Below, piece after piece: positions 9,151-18,467 of a DNA stretch of 64,000 nucleotides. The notes beneath the pieces were generated by a model. The model was not told where the DNA came from. It saw nothing but the letters and a program-made list of their open reading frames with translations, and made no database searches. Origin of the DNA: Candidatus Poribacteria bacterium (GTDB lineage: Bacteria > Poribacteria > WGA-4E > WGA-3G); contig JAJEET010000026.1 of the NCBI GenBank assembly GCA_022820835.1, positions 36,543 to 100,542 of the forward strand, read 5' to 3'. Numbering within the stretch: position 1 is the stretch's first letter; every line of letters starts with the position of its first letter. The translations under genes were made by a program, and so were the position numbers.

Positions 9151-10335
9151 ATGGATAAATCAAAACTTCTCCTGCTGTTCTTAACCCTCTTTTTCGTGAT
9201 GCTTGGGTTTGGCATCATCATTCCGAACCTCGCCTATTACGCCAAAGAAACTGGGGCAACCACCACTGAAATCGCGATATTGATGTCTATCTATTCCGGG
9301 ATGCAACTGCTGTTTGCACCGATCTGGGGTAGGTTATCAGACAAATACGGCAGAAAACCGGCGATTCTACTCGGATTGCTCGGTAATGCTGCCGCATTAA
9401 TTGGCTTTGGACTCGCAAAGGATTATCTGTGGCTTTTTAGCGCACGCAGTGCTGCGGGTATCGCTTCCGCTGCAGTCCTACCGAGCGTCATGGCTTATGT
9501 TGCCGATATAACAACATCAGAGGAACGCGGCAGAGGCATGGGATTAATGGGGGCAGCGATGGGACTCGGTTTCATCCTGGGCCCTGCCATCGGCGGGATT
9601 ATGGGTAGCCACAATATGCCGTTTTTTGTCGCAGGCGGCTTGTCCCTACTTACCTTCCTCTTTGCACTTATTTTACTGCCAGAATCGCTCCAGAAAGGTC
9701 TCAAAAGCGAGGAACTCGAAGACCGGCATGAGTGGGTTTCACCACGCGAAATTTTTCGTCAGACGACTTTGAAATCGCCGCTCACGCCTCTCTTTCTTGT
9801 CGCTTTTTTCACAACCTTCAGTTTTGCAGGATTGGAGATGACGTTTCCACTGTTCATCGAAGATAAGTGGAACTACGGAGAGAGAGAGATGGGGTGGATG
9901 TTCATGATTATGGGTGCGATTGTCGTGCCATTACAAGGTGGGTTGCTCGGTAAACTCATCAACAAGTTCGGGGAACGGCGCATTGTTCTCACCGGTTTGC
10001 TGCTCAACGCTGTCGGTATGGCGTTACTGCTCAAAGCCTACTCTTTTGCGACACTCACAGTGTATCTCGCGATTGCTGGTATTGGGAATCAATTGATCCG
10101 TCCAACGAATACCTCGTGGATTTCCAAACAGACCCAGATCGGTCAAGGTGCCGCTATCGGTATTATGGATGCCTTTCTAAGTTTAGGGCGGATCTTGGGA
10201 CCGCTGCTCGGTGGTTGGCTTTACGCAAACGAGGCTTATCCTTACGCAGTGCTGGCGGGTATCTTGGTCATAGCGACGCTCTGTCTGTATATTCCGTTGC
10301 GGCGAATCGGTGATGAAGCCGCACATACTTCATAA
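9151..10335 (+). CDS. MFS transporter, DHA1 (TetA-like drug:H+ antiporter) type
   Basis: Twelve-segment inner-membrane secondary transporter, 394 residues. The first segment is LLLFLTLFFVMLGFGIIIP. Motif A between segments 2 and 3 reads GRLSDKYGRKP, and a proline/glycine-rich motif C-like stretch (GLGFILGPAIGG) lies in segment 5, the mark of antiporters. A charged central loop (about residues 185-205) joins the two halves, and a second motif A-like GKLINKFGERR follows in the C-terminal half. Export of a drug or metabolite is inferred; the substrate is unknown. It has its own promoter and converges on the WD40 gene with 28 bases between stops. Confidence 0.88.
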   Translation: MDKSKLLLLFLTLFFVMLGFGIIIPNLAYYAKETGATTTEIAILMSIYSGMQLLFAPIWGRLSDKYGRKPAILLGLLGNAAALIGFGLAKDYLWLFSARSAAGIASAAVLPSVMAYVADITTSEERGRGMGLMGAAMGLGFILGPAIGGIMGSHNMPFFVAGGLSLLTFLFALILLPESLQKGLKSEELEDRHEWVSPREIFRQTTLKSPLTPLFLVAFFTTFSFAGLEMTFPLFIEDKWNYGEREMGWMFMIMGAIVVPLQGGLLGKLINKFGERRIVLTGLLLNAVGMALLLKAYSFATLTVYLAIAGIGNQLIRPTNTSWISKQTQIGQGAAIGIMDAFLSLGRILGPLLGGWLYANEAYPYAVLAGILVIATLCLYIPLRRIGDEAAHTS

Positions 10336-10363
10336 TCGTCGGCATCCATAGGCATACAAGTTT

Positions 10364-12457
10364 TTAGGGTAGGATATTCCAAAGAAAGATTACGCCATCC
10401 TCACTGCCGCTTGCGAGGGTTTTACCGTCCGGCGAAAATGTGAGTGCTTTAATCCAGTTGTCATGCCCTTTGAGTGTCGTTAGTTTAGTGCCAGTAGCGA
10501 GATCCCATGTGAGAATAGTTCCGTCATGACTCCCACTTGCGAGGATTTTGCTATCTGCAGAGAATGCTAAGGCATGGCAGATACCGATATTACCTTTAAG
10601 GGTCATCAATTCTTCACCAGTGTTAATATCCCATAGCTTGATACGTTTATCGTCGTATATGCTTGCGAGGGTTTTGCTATCAGGCGAGAAAGCCAAGGCA
10701 GTATTCATATCAGCGGAAAAACTTGCGGTCTGGTCTCCTGTGGTTGTATTCCATAATCGAATTGTTCCATCTTTACTTCCGCTTGCGAGCGTTTTACCAT
10801 CCGGCGCGAATCTTAGTGCTTTAATTTTACCCTCATGTCCCTTAAATGTAAATTGCAACTGCTGAGAGGGAATGTCCCATAATAATATGGAAAATCGATT
10901 ATTTCCAGTAGCCAGCGATGAATTTTGTGCAACAGCGAGCATAGCACCATCTTGCGAAAATGCGGCTGTCCCGTGAATCTGAAGTTTGACATGCTTTTTA
11001 ATACCGTTTGCCGTTTTCACATCCATTATGAACGTATAACCCATTGCTCGAGAGGACGATGAACCGGCTCTCTGTCCTGGTAGCACTGGAGCCTCCCCTT
11101 TGTGCGATTCAATAGGAAAGACAGCTCGGTTGTGTCCAGTGGACGCGTCCCATACACTCAACTCGCCTGTCACACTTTCCTTCCTGAATTCGTCGCGTTT
11201 TTGTCTTGTGAATGTGAAATCTCCTGCACTGGTTACTGTACGACCATCAGGTGAAAATGCCAGCGTGATGAGTTTGTCTGTGGATTCTATAGCATCCGCG
11301 CGGGGTGTGAAAGTATTCATGTCCCACAACTGGAGCATTTTAGAATACCCGCCCGCCAAAGTATTGCCGTCGGGTGAGAATACCAAGGCGTTGACACCCT
11401 GTGTATGTCCTGTAGTAAGGACAGATAACTCGGCACCCGTATCTGCATCCCAGAACCGGATACTGCCATCTGAACTCCCACCTACAAACGCCTTGGCATC
11501 TGGAGAGAATGTCAATACGTTTATTTCCGGTTTATCTTTACCAAGTGTGGCGCGTAGCGTTCCGGTAGCAACATCCCACAGCTCAATCCCGTGAAATGAA
11601 GTCTGATAAATAAAGGTCTTACCGTCTTTAGAGAACTCGAATTTTCCACCGAGCGATACACTTTCGCCCAAGGTTTTGAGTTGACGACCGGTAGCGATGT
11701 CCCACAAACTAAGAGGTGCGTTAAAAATATCGACAGCAAGCAGAGAACCGTCTGGTGAAATTGCCAACTGATTGACATAATCTTTATGCCCTCTGAGCGT
11801 TTTCAGGTGTTTCCCGGTAGTCGCATCCTTCAACTGAATGACACCTTTCCTATATCCGAGTGCCAAGATGCCGTTTTCGTTAATTTTATCAAGGTGGATG
11901 TGCCGTGAGGTAGCGTCCTGCCCAATCAGTGCGTAGAAAAACTTGATAATACCAAGCGAAGGTGTTACCTGGAAAACTCTTTTTTCCTGACCGGTAGTTA
12001 TATCCCGAAATCGGACTGAACCGTCCGTACTGAGACTGATAAGCGTTTTGCCGTCATCAGGAAACACGACTGCGACCCGTCCCTTGTGTCCTTTGAAAGA
12101 TTTCAGGGTTTTGCCGGTCTCAACATCCCACAATAAAATTTCGCCATATCCGCCGCTTGCAAGGGTTTTGCTGTCCGGCGAGAATGCCACAGAACCCACG
12201 CCGCCTTCATGTCCAGCGAGCAGCGCGAGTTCAGCGCCGGTGTGAGCATCATAAATCCAGATACCTGCAGAACTTGCTGCTGCAATTCGGGTTCCATCTG
12301 GTGAAAAACTGATACTTTGTATCCAACCTTTGCCGAACCGTGCTTTCGCGCCTTCCGGTAATTTCCATTGTGTACTGTCTTGGGCAATCACACCGCGGAG
12401 AAATAGCGCGTGGATTGAAAACAAAATAGTGATGGCTAATACGTGCTTCATCTTCAT
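10364..12457 (-). CDS. secreted WD40 beta-propeller protein
   Basis: Large repeat protein, 697 residues, made of about a dozen WD40 blades with the recurring pattern FSPDGKTLASGSxDGTIxLWDxxTG. A signal peptide is present at the N-terminus (MKMKHVLAITILFSIHALFL, then RGVIAQDS), so the propellers are exported, probably as a scaffold for protein binding. The start ATG 12457 is preceded by AGGA 8 bases upstream and lies 4 bases after the stop of the TPR/ASPIC gene, so the two are co-transcribed. The longer open frame upstream overlaps that gene and is rejected. Two adjacent regions (about residues 180-215 and 420-470) break the regular repeat spacing and may separate two propellers. Partner unknown. 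Confidence 0.88.
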   Translation of the reverse strand: MKMKHVLAITILFSIHALFLRGVIAQDSTQWKLPEGAKARFGKGWIQSISFSPDGTRIAAASSAGIWIYDAHTGAELALLAGHEGGVGSVAFSPDSKTLASGGYGEILLWDVETGKTLKSFKGHKGRVAVVFPDDGKTLISLSTDGSVRFRDITTGQEKRVFQVTPSLGIIKFFYALIGQDATSRHIHLDKINENGILALGYRKGVIQLKDATTGKHLKTLRGHKDYVNQLAISPDGSLLAVDIFNAPLSLWDIATGRQLKTLGESVSLGGKFEFSKDGKTFIYQTSFHGIELWDVATGTLRATLGKDKPEINVLTFSPDAKAFVGGSSDGSIRFWDADTGAELSVLTTGHTQGVNALVFSPDGNTLAGGYSKMLQLWDMNTFTPRADAIESTDKLITLAFSPDGRTVTSAGDFTFTRQKRDEFRKESVTGELSVWDASTGHNRAVFPIESHKGEAPVLPGQRAGSSSSRAMGYTFIMDVKTANGIKKHVKLQIHGTAAFSQDGAMLAVAQNSSLATGNNRFSILLWDIPSQQLQFTFKGHEGKIKALRFAPDGKTLASGSKDGTIRLWNTTTGDQTASFSADMNTALAFSPDSKTLASIYDDKRIKLWDINTGEELMTLKGNIGICHALAFSADSKILASGSHDGTILTWDLATGTKLTTLKGHDNWIKALTFSPDGKTLASGSEDGVIFLWNILP

Positions 12458-12461
12458 GGTT

Positions 12462-15400
12462 TCAGTCCTGTGTCGGTAATGGTGGTAAACGGTGCTCCAC
12501 GCGTCGGGTATTATATTTGAGTTGATACCGGCGATGCGCTTCGTCATCTGGATAATGTTCGGTATTCGGATACGGATAGGCGGACATGCCGTGAAACGGC
12601 AGCGGTTCAACCGTCTGCGAGGTGAGGGTGTTGATGTCGCCGTCTTTGTCCCAACCGTCGCTATAAAGGATAAAATCTCGCACCCAACCGGGTTTCAATG
12701 CTGGCAGGCGTGCGGCATCAAATTCCACTGTGATTTCATCCCCCGCATTGAGGATAACGTACATATCGTCAACCTCCTGTAACAAGGGGTTGACATCTCC
12801 GTAGCGGGTGTAATACCCCGCAAGGTCGCGCCATTGTGCATCTGTTGTTACTTTTTGGTAGTCGAACAGGTGCGGTGCATGCGGGGTCGGACGATACATT
12901 TCGGAGAAGCCGCGGTAGTGCAGATCCGCGCTATCCGGGTTCAACGTCGTCAGCTCTATCGGTACGTCTTGTGTGCCGACAGTGAAAAACGCTGCATCCC
13001 AATAAATCTGCATATCGGTTTCAATCCGAACCTGTCGGTCGTTCGATAGAAATTTGCCCGTTAGATCGACGGTAATCGTCTTGTTTTTTCCCGCTGGCAG
13101 TCCAATCATATCAATCACAGTCTTCCATTTTCCGGTTCCATCCTTCACAGCAACCGATGGGAAACGGGGACTAATTTCGGGGTTTTGGAACAGCGCAACG
13201 TTGATACTGGTATCGGTCGGGAAAATCCAACCGCTGAGAAATAGCGTCACAGGTGCGTCATTGGGTGCATCACCGAGGTCAAGGACTATCGCGTGCGGTT
13301 CAACAACGCCTTGGTAGGGACCGGGTGTGTGTTCAACGGCGTAGTGGTAATCAAACGTTCTTAAAGCATCGGATACATCTTTACCGCGATGGTTGAACGC
13401 AGACTTCGGGTGCAATTTCTCCTTAACACCGTAAACCTTGAATTCGGCAAACGGTGGTGGAACATACTGCTCATTTACGAAGATGTCGGTGCCTGCTGGG
13501 TGGTCCACTGCGATGAGTTTCACCTCGTCAAAATAGGCGGTTTCCCATAATTCTTCCGTAATTTGAATGGAATACTTTCCATCTTTTAGTTGCATCTGTG
13601 TCCCCGAAATCTTCACGAAATCTTTTGTCTCATCAGGTGCGACGAACCCCATTGAAGTGACGAGTCCCAACGGCGCACGCCAGAGCAGGTCGGTGACGAA
13701 TTCGTATTTCTCACCGTTATAGACGTATAGGAATGGACAGGAGCCTTTGAGTATCTGTTTCTCCAGAATCCGTTGTCTTGACTGCGGTTCAATGACGTTC
13801 TGCGGTACACCGTTTGTCCAGACAACACGCACGACATCCGCGGCATCAAACGCACCTAACCCGAAATGGGAGACCTGTTCGGATACATACTGCAGTTGAT
13901 ACAGATCACCGATTTTCACCTCCAGTTTCGAGCCGATACCGTCTCTATTCACCTTATTATTGCCGGTAGTGATACCTTCCAATCGGACCTGTATCCAGTT
14001 ATTTTCGTTGCCGCCGTTATTTTGCAAGGCGCGGAGTTCTCCTTCGCCGTTGATGAAAAAAAGGTCGAGATCGCCATCATTGTCGTAATCACCCACAGCA
14101 CCGGCAGTCGCATTCTGGAGGGTCGCACCCTCTGCAGTAACGTTTTCTATCAGTGGATAAGGTTCCATAAACTGCCCGGTCCCATCATTTCGGAACAGAA
14201 ACATCCCCTCTTTACCACTCACCCAGAGGTCAATAAATCCGTCGTTATCGTAATCTATGTTTTTCAATAGGAAAGGAGACAGGTCACGTACACCTGCTTC
14301 TAAGCGCGGATCCTCCATAAAACTTCCGTCTCCGCTATTGAGGTAGAGGTGGATTCGATCTGCTGTCGATAAGAAAATATCAATATCTCCGTCGTTGTCA
14401 TAATCACCGATAGCAGCTGCGGTGTAATGGACATCCTGAGAAATTCCGGTCTCGTCGGAAACCGCGCGGAGCTTCCCTTGGCGGAGGTTATCGTAGAGGG
14501 TGCATCCCATTTCGCGGTGTATGGTAAAAATATCTATATCGCCATCGTCATCAAAATCAGCAGAGAATGCCTCGGCGGGCGCAAGTTGTTGCACTGGATT
14601 TACAAAGGTCTGTTCTGTGACATCGGTGAAAGTCTCATCGCCGTTATTCCGATACATCGTGGCACCGGTTGTAAAGAGGTCCAGATCACCATCGTGATCA
14701 TAATCGACAGGATGAAGGGTACCTATCTCAGTTCTGGGATTTTCATGTATGATGAGGTCAGATGCCCCCTCATTCCCTTCCGTATCTTTCCATATATGCA
14801 CGATTCCATTGACACTCTCAAATAGATAATCTTGTATACCATCTTTATTCAAGTCTGCGACAACTATATGGGTGTCTTGGTCTGCTACGTATGTGCTAAT
14901 AGGATCAAATTGTTCTCCTATATTCTGATACAGCATGAAACCGTTCGCGACTGCATGCAGATCCAGATTTCCATCATTATCGTGGTCCATAAGGATAACA
15001 GCAACGGGGGGCTTGAAATTTGAAGGCGGATTCACATTGGCAAGTCCGAGTTGTTCAGTGACGTCCACAAATTCCACTTCAATCGGTAGACTCTGTTTAG
15101 CGATGATTCGCGCGCGAAACCCCGCACTGAACGTCTCTATCGGATGCCCGAGGATGTCGGTCACCAATTCACCGATACCTTGCTGATAACGCGGACTTGC
15201 CCGGTGTAAGTTCTCAAAAATTCGGACATTTCGGATGGCGAGTTTTAAATCTTTCTGCTCTATTGCTTCTATCCCTTGGGTGAGGTATGCGAGTTTTTCG
15301 GCATCCGTATCACCTAAAAGGAGCATTAGGTCTTGACAGAGGTCCCCAGCAGCTTCGAGGTCCTCCTGCGCTAACAATCCGAGTGTCAACTTCATCAGCA

Positions 15401-15953
15401 CAACGATATTCACCGGTGATCGCGAGTGAAGTTCCTGAAGATGCCGAACAGCCTCCTGCTGTGCTTCCAGATCGTTTCGTTGTCCAAGATAGTGGCGGAC
15501 CAGTTTATAACGAAACTCCAATTCATCGGGATCCAAGCGCACGGCTTCCTGCATCGCCTCCACTGCCAGATTGCTTTTCCCTTGCAACTGATAGACTTCG
15601 GATAAGATAAAGTGTAACTGGCTATCCATTGGTGCGGCAGCGATACCGCGCTTCACCCATTCCTCGGCAGCGGCTGCCTGCTGTAAGCGCAAGTGTGCGA
15701 CAGCGAGGTTCCCGTAACCGATCGCTTCATCTGGAAGCAGCTCAACAAGTGCCGTAAACGCCTCAACAGCCTTAGAAGGCTGCGACTCTTCAAGGTATGC
15801 CAACCCTAAATTCTGGTGCCGGATCGCTGCTTCAATGATCTGGGTGCTGTTCATCTCTTGCGCGTCTGTTGTTGAGACGACAAAGCCCGTTACGAATAGC
15901 ATCGCACACATCAAATATTTTCCTATATTAGAAGACGTAGATCTCTGTATCAT
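12462..15953 (-). CDS. secreted TPR / FG-GAP (VCBS) / ASPIC-UnbV protein
   Basis: A multidomain secreted protein of 1163 residues. A signal peptide (residues 1 to about 31, ending in TTDAQ) is followed by TPR repeats to about residue 210. Then come FG-GAP/VCBS blades with repeated calcium-type DYDNDGDLDLF loops to about residue 630. An ASPIC/UnbV segment follows, with DGIGSKLEVKIGD and FGLGAFDAADVVRVVW. The roughly 440-residue C-terminal region contains VTLFLSGWIFPTDTSIN and WDKDGDINT and is a beta-rich type I do not recognise. Family members are cell-surface proteins of unknown role. It overlaps the preceding small gene by four bases (ATGA) and is 4 bases from the WD40 gene, so the three form one operon. 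Confidence 0.88.
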   Translation of the reverse strand: MIQRSTSSNIGKYLMCAMLFVTGFVVSTTDAQEMNSTQIIEAAIRHQNLGLAYLEESQPSKAVEAFTALVELLPDEAIGYGNLAVAHLRLQQAAAAEEWVKRGIAAAPMDSQLHFILSEVYQLQGKSNLAVEAMQEAVRLDPDELEFRYKLVRHYLGQRNDLEAQQEAVRHLQELHSRSPVNIVVLMKLTLGLLAQEDLEAAGDLCQDLMLLLGDTDAEKLAYLTQGIEAIEQKDLKLAIRNVRIFENLHRASPRYQQGIGELVTDILGHPIETFSAGFRARIIAKQSLPIEVEFVDVTEQLGLANVNPPSNFKPPVAVILMDHDNDGNLDLHAVANGFMLYQNIGEQFDPISTYVADQDTHIVVADLNKDGIQDYLFESVNGIVHIWKDTEGNEGASDLIIHENPRTEIGTLHPVDYDHDGDLDLFTTGATMYRNNGDETFTDVTEQTFVNPVQQLAPAEAFSADFDDDGDIDIFTIHREMGCTLYDNLRQGKLRAVSDETGISQDVHYTAAAIGDYDNDGDIDIFLSTADRIHLYLNSGDGSFMEDPRLEAGVRDLSPFLLKNIDYDNDGFIDLWVSGKEGMFLFRNDGTGQFMEPYPLIENVTAEGATLQNATAGAVGDYDNDGDLDLFFINGEGELRALQNNGGNENNWIQVRLEGITTGNNKVNRDGIGSKLEVKIGDLYQLQYVSEQVSHFGLGAFDAADVVRVVWTNGVPQNVIEPQSRQRILEKQILKGSCPFLYVYNGEKYEFVTDLLWRAPLGLVTSMGFVAPDETKDFVKISGTQMQLKDGKYSIQITEELWETAYFDEVKLIAVDHPAGTDIFVNEQYVPPPFAEFKVYGVKEKLHPKSAFNHRGKDVSDALRTFDYHYAVEHTPGPYQGVVEPHAIVLDLGDAPNDAPVTLFLSGWIFPTDTSINVALFQNPEISPRFPSVAVKDGTGKWKTVIDMIGLPAGKNKTITVDLTGKFLSNDRQVRIETDMQIYWDAAFFTVGTQDVPIELTTLNPDSADLHYRGFSEMYRPTPHAPHLFDYQKVTTDAQWRDLAGYYTRYGDVNPLLQEVDDMYVILNAGDEITVEFDAARLPALKPGWVRDFILYSDGWDKDGDINTLTSQTVEPLPFHGMSAYPYPNTEHYPDDEAHRRYQLKYNTRRVEHRLPPLPTQD

Positions 15954-16255
15954 GCATTTTCCTCTTTCTGAAAATCTTCTGCGGTATCCACGACTGCCTG
16001 TCGTAGGGTCCTCCGTCTCAGTGCGAGTGAATCTTCGAGTTGTTTAAGGTGAAGCAGCCATGACTCTTTAGAGTCGCCTTCTTCCGTGCCGAATCCGTCC
16101 GTTATAGAGAGCCGAATATATTTCAGACGTTCTGACTGCAAGACCTTCATTTGTGAGTCATAGTCTTCAACGCCGGATTCCAGTAGGGTAATCAGTTCGC
16201 GTATTTTTTCCAATGTGTATCTCCTTTTAGATCGTGATTTGGTAGTTTGCGCCAT
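15950..16255 (-). CDS. small hypothetical protein, first gene of the ASPIC/WD40 operon
   Basis: A 101-residue soluble, charged, mostly helical protein without a recognised domain. It starts with a basic stretch (AQTTKSRSKRRYTLEKIREL) and contains ESGVEDYDSQMKVLQSERLKYIRLSI and LALRRRTLRQAVVDTAEDF. It has no signal peptide, unlike its two downstream partners. Its stop codon overlaps the start of the TPR/ASPIC gene (ATGA, 15950-15953), which implies translational coupling. I use ATG 16255; a TTG directly before it is also possible. A promoter is placed 19 bases upstream. Coding is supported by the overlap and promoter, not by homology. Confidence 0.7.
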   Translation of the reverse strand: MAQTTKSRSKRRYTLEKIRELITLLESGVEDYDSQMKVLQSERLKYIRLSITDGFGTEEGDSKESWLLHLKQLEDSLALRRRTLRQAVVDTAEDFQKEENA

Positions 16256-16273
16256 CAAGGTGAGGTGTAAAAT

Positions 16274-16302
16274 AGTGTATCTTATTTTATGTTTTTAATC
16301 AA
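16274..16302 (-). promoter_or_regulatory. promoter for the small protein / TPR-ASPIC / WD40 operon
   Basis: On the minus strand TTGATT (16302-16297) and TACACT (16279-16274) are separated by exactly 17 bases, four of six matches each. Its position 19 bases from the first start codon would give a very short leader. It is back to back with the Uma2 promoter. Confidence 0.5.
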
Positions 16303-16323
16303 ATGAAAATTGCCCCCTTTCTC

Positions 16324-16352
16324 TTGCACTCTTTTAGCACACATTGTATAAT
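16324..16352 (+). promoter_or_regulatory. sigma70-type promoter for the Uma2 gene
   Basis: TTGCAC at 16324-16329 and perfect TATAAT at 16347-16352 with a 17-base spacer. The Uma2 start codon at 16449 follows about 90 bases downstream. Confidence 0.75.
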
Positions 16353-16448
16353 ATTGTAAAAACCCTAACCGCCTGGACTTTCGGTGGCGAGGACGCAAAC
16401 TTCGCCAGCAGTGGAATTTATGACCACGAACCGCAAAGGAGAACACCG

Positions 16449-17134
16449 ATGGAAACTTCCCCAAACGTGCGTCGTCCGCCTTATGCACCCACAGAAATGG
16501 AAGAAGAACTCTACCCGGAATCGGATGGTAAACCCATGGCTGACACAGACCTCCACCTTTATTGGATAAAGCGTGTGCAGGATATGCTCGAAACTTATCT
16601 TTCGCAGGACCCAGGGATCTACATCTCTGGGAATATTATGATGTATGACATAAAGGGCCCGATGCGAACCGCTGTCTCGCCCGATATTCTTGTCGCTTTC
16701 GGGCTCGGACAGAAGTTCCGCCGCACCTATAAGGTATGGGAAGAAGGAAAACCCCAGATTTCGTGATGGAGTTTTCCAGTAAGAGGACCTATCGAAATGA
16801 TTTAGATGAGAAGATGGCACTCTATGCGCGTATGAACATTCCAGAGTATTTCCGCTATGATTCAGATAGAAGATATCTACCCTCGCCGCTACTCGGGTTT
16901 CGGCTTGTTGAAGGTAAGTATGTTGAGATTGCGCCAGACGTTGATGCAGCGATACATTCAGAGATATTGGCTCTGAATTTCCATTTAACGGAAGAGGGTC
17001 TCACGCTTTACGATCCCCAATCAGAACGGTGGCTACAAACCCTTGCAGAACAAGAAGCGGCAGCCCGACAGAAGGCTGAAGCAGAAGTCGCGCGACTCCA
17101 AGCAGAACTTGAACGCTTGAAGGAACGCGGGTAA
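16449..17134 (+). pseudogene. Uma2-family (DUF820) endonuclease-like gene with a -1 frameshift
   Basis: Uma2 proteins have a PD-(D/E)XK nuclease fold and are abundant in cyanobacteria and similar genomes; their role is unclear. The first half (frame from ATG 16449, with AAAGGAG 7 bases upstream) runs through MADTDLHLYW, GIYISGNIMMYD, VSPDILVAFG and RRTYKVWEEGK. It then shifts out of frame and stops at 16766. The second half continues as TPDFVMEFSSKRTYRNDLDEK and the PLLGFRLVEGKYVEI region to 17134, ending in a coiled coil (LAEQEAAARQKAEAEVARLQ). The break lies in AAAACCCC (16749-16756); one extra A restores the whole domain. The rest is intact, including likely catalytic D and E, so this is a recent lesion, a slippery site or a base-call error. 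Confidence 0.85.
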
Positions 17135-17288
17135 TACCATATCTACATGTAGCATAACCTGTTAGGTTGTGCAATGTCTGAAGGCACGTCGTATTTGGGC
17201 GAGTACGCCGCAGAATTGCCCTACTACGAACTGAATTTGCTTTTAATCTGAAAATGGACAACCCATTGTACCCCCTTGGAGGATAGCA

Positions 17289-18467
17289 ATGAATCAACGG
17301 AAAATAAAAAGGGGGCAGCAAGCTTTGGATTCAAACTGCTTTGAATTTAGCGAGATAGACCCGTTTAACCCCCAAAACCACGTTGAAGGACAGATCAGTT
17401 TCAGTAAAGATAGACGCTACGGCGCGCTACAGATAAAAAAGATCAATGGTGAGCCTATTGATCAGCCTTTAATCCTCGGCACGCCGAAAATTGCTTACCC
17501 TTTTGGATTAGGACATAATTACCGGTTTCCGAGTGCAGAGCGGATTTACCGTTTCCGCAAATACGACGGCACCAACATTTTTATGTACCGCTACGCATAT
17601 AACGGACTAAAATACATCACATTTAAGGTGCGCTTGTTTCCGTTTTTGCGAGGTCGCTATATAACAATGTGGCAGCATATCCGCCGAAAATACCCACAGA
17701 TTACAGAACTGTTCAAATTGAATCCCGATGTTACAGGTTTCAGTTTTGAACTCTATGGGTCGGATAACCCGCATACGATTCAATACGAAGATGTCAAGTT
17801 GGATATTGTGTTATTGTTCGGACTGCGCGGGCGGCAGGGACAAATCGTGCTGAATACCGAACTTGAGGCAGGCGACATCCCGAAAGCAGAACACCTCGGC
17901 ACCGTTGAGAAAGACTATGTATGGCACTACGAGCAGGAACAACAAGACCTTGATAGGCGATTGGAGTTCATCGGCTTGAATGAGAACCAAGCCCCCATAT
18001 TTAAAGGTGAGGAAGGCAGCATCTGGTATGTGAAAACAAAGGGGACGCATGAAATCCGGCCGTATAAGTGCAAACCGCATCGAATTGAACAAGTGCATTG
18101 GACACAAGGACTGACGCAGCTGAGTGCGACTGTAATTTGGGCTACTATTCTGAAGGCTTTTGAAAATTGGGAAAATCCCGAACTTGACGAGATTATTGCG
18201 ATATTAAACGAAGATTACCCCATCCATCAAATCATGATCTCAATGGAACAGATCAAACAGATGTTTAAGACTGCTAAAAATACTGCGGACACCGAAAGGG
18301 AAATTTGGGAACTCATGGTAATGCATGCCTTCGATGGTAACACCGACACAGCAACAGTATTCCACAAAATCGCAAACCGATTTGATCAGGACAAGAGACT
18401 CGTCTATAAAGCGATTAAGAACGTCCAAAAAATGATGAAGATCGAAATGAACGAATATGCGTCGTAA
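17289..18467 (+). CDS. RNA/DNA ligase-like nucleotidyltransferase (candidate ATP-dependent RNA ligase)
   Basis: A 392-residue protein with what look like all nucleotidyltransferase motifs of the ATP-dependent ligase/capping superfamily. Motif I is KYDGTNI (K91, the lysine that would carry AMP). Motif III is FSFELYG (151-157), motif IIIa the LDIVLLFGLR strand (171-180), motif IV EEGSIWYVK (241-249) and motif V YKCKP (259-263). KxDGTN is more usual in RNA than DNA ligases. The C-terminal 120 residues are helical without a known fold. GGAGG lies 8 bases before the ATG at 17289. It overlaps the next gene, a permease, by 11 bases. The call rests on motif order and spacing that I read by eye; function is inferred. 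Confidence 0.65.
   Translation: MNQRKIKRGQQALDSNCFEFSEIDPFNPQNHVEGQISFSKDRRYGALQIKKINGEPIDQPLILGTPKIAYPFGLGHNYRFPSAERIYRFRKYDGTNIFMYRYAYNGLKYITFKVRLFPFLRGRYITMWQHIRRKYPQITELFKLNPDVTGFSFELYGSDNPHTIQYEDVKLDIVLLFGLRGRQGQIVLNTELEAGDIPKAEHLGTVEKDYVWHYEQEQQDLDRRLEFIGLNENQAPIFKGEEGSIWYVKTKGTHEIRPYKCKPHRIEQVHWTQGLTQLSATVIWATILKAFENWENPELDEIIAILNEDYPIHQIMISMEQIKQMFKTAKNTADTEREIWELMVMHAFDGNTDTATVFHKIANRFDQDKRLVYKAIKNVQKMMKIEMNEYAS

Noticed and set aside
10548..11594. Plus-strand frames opposite the WD40 gene (e.g. 11100-11594)
   Set aside because: Antisense to WD40 repeats; low-complexity content follows from the repeated codons of the real gene.
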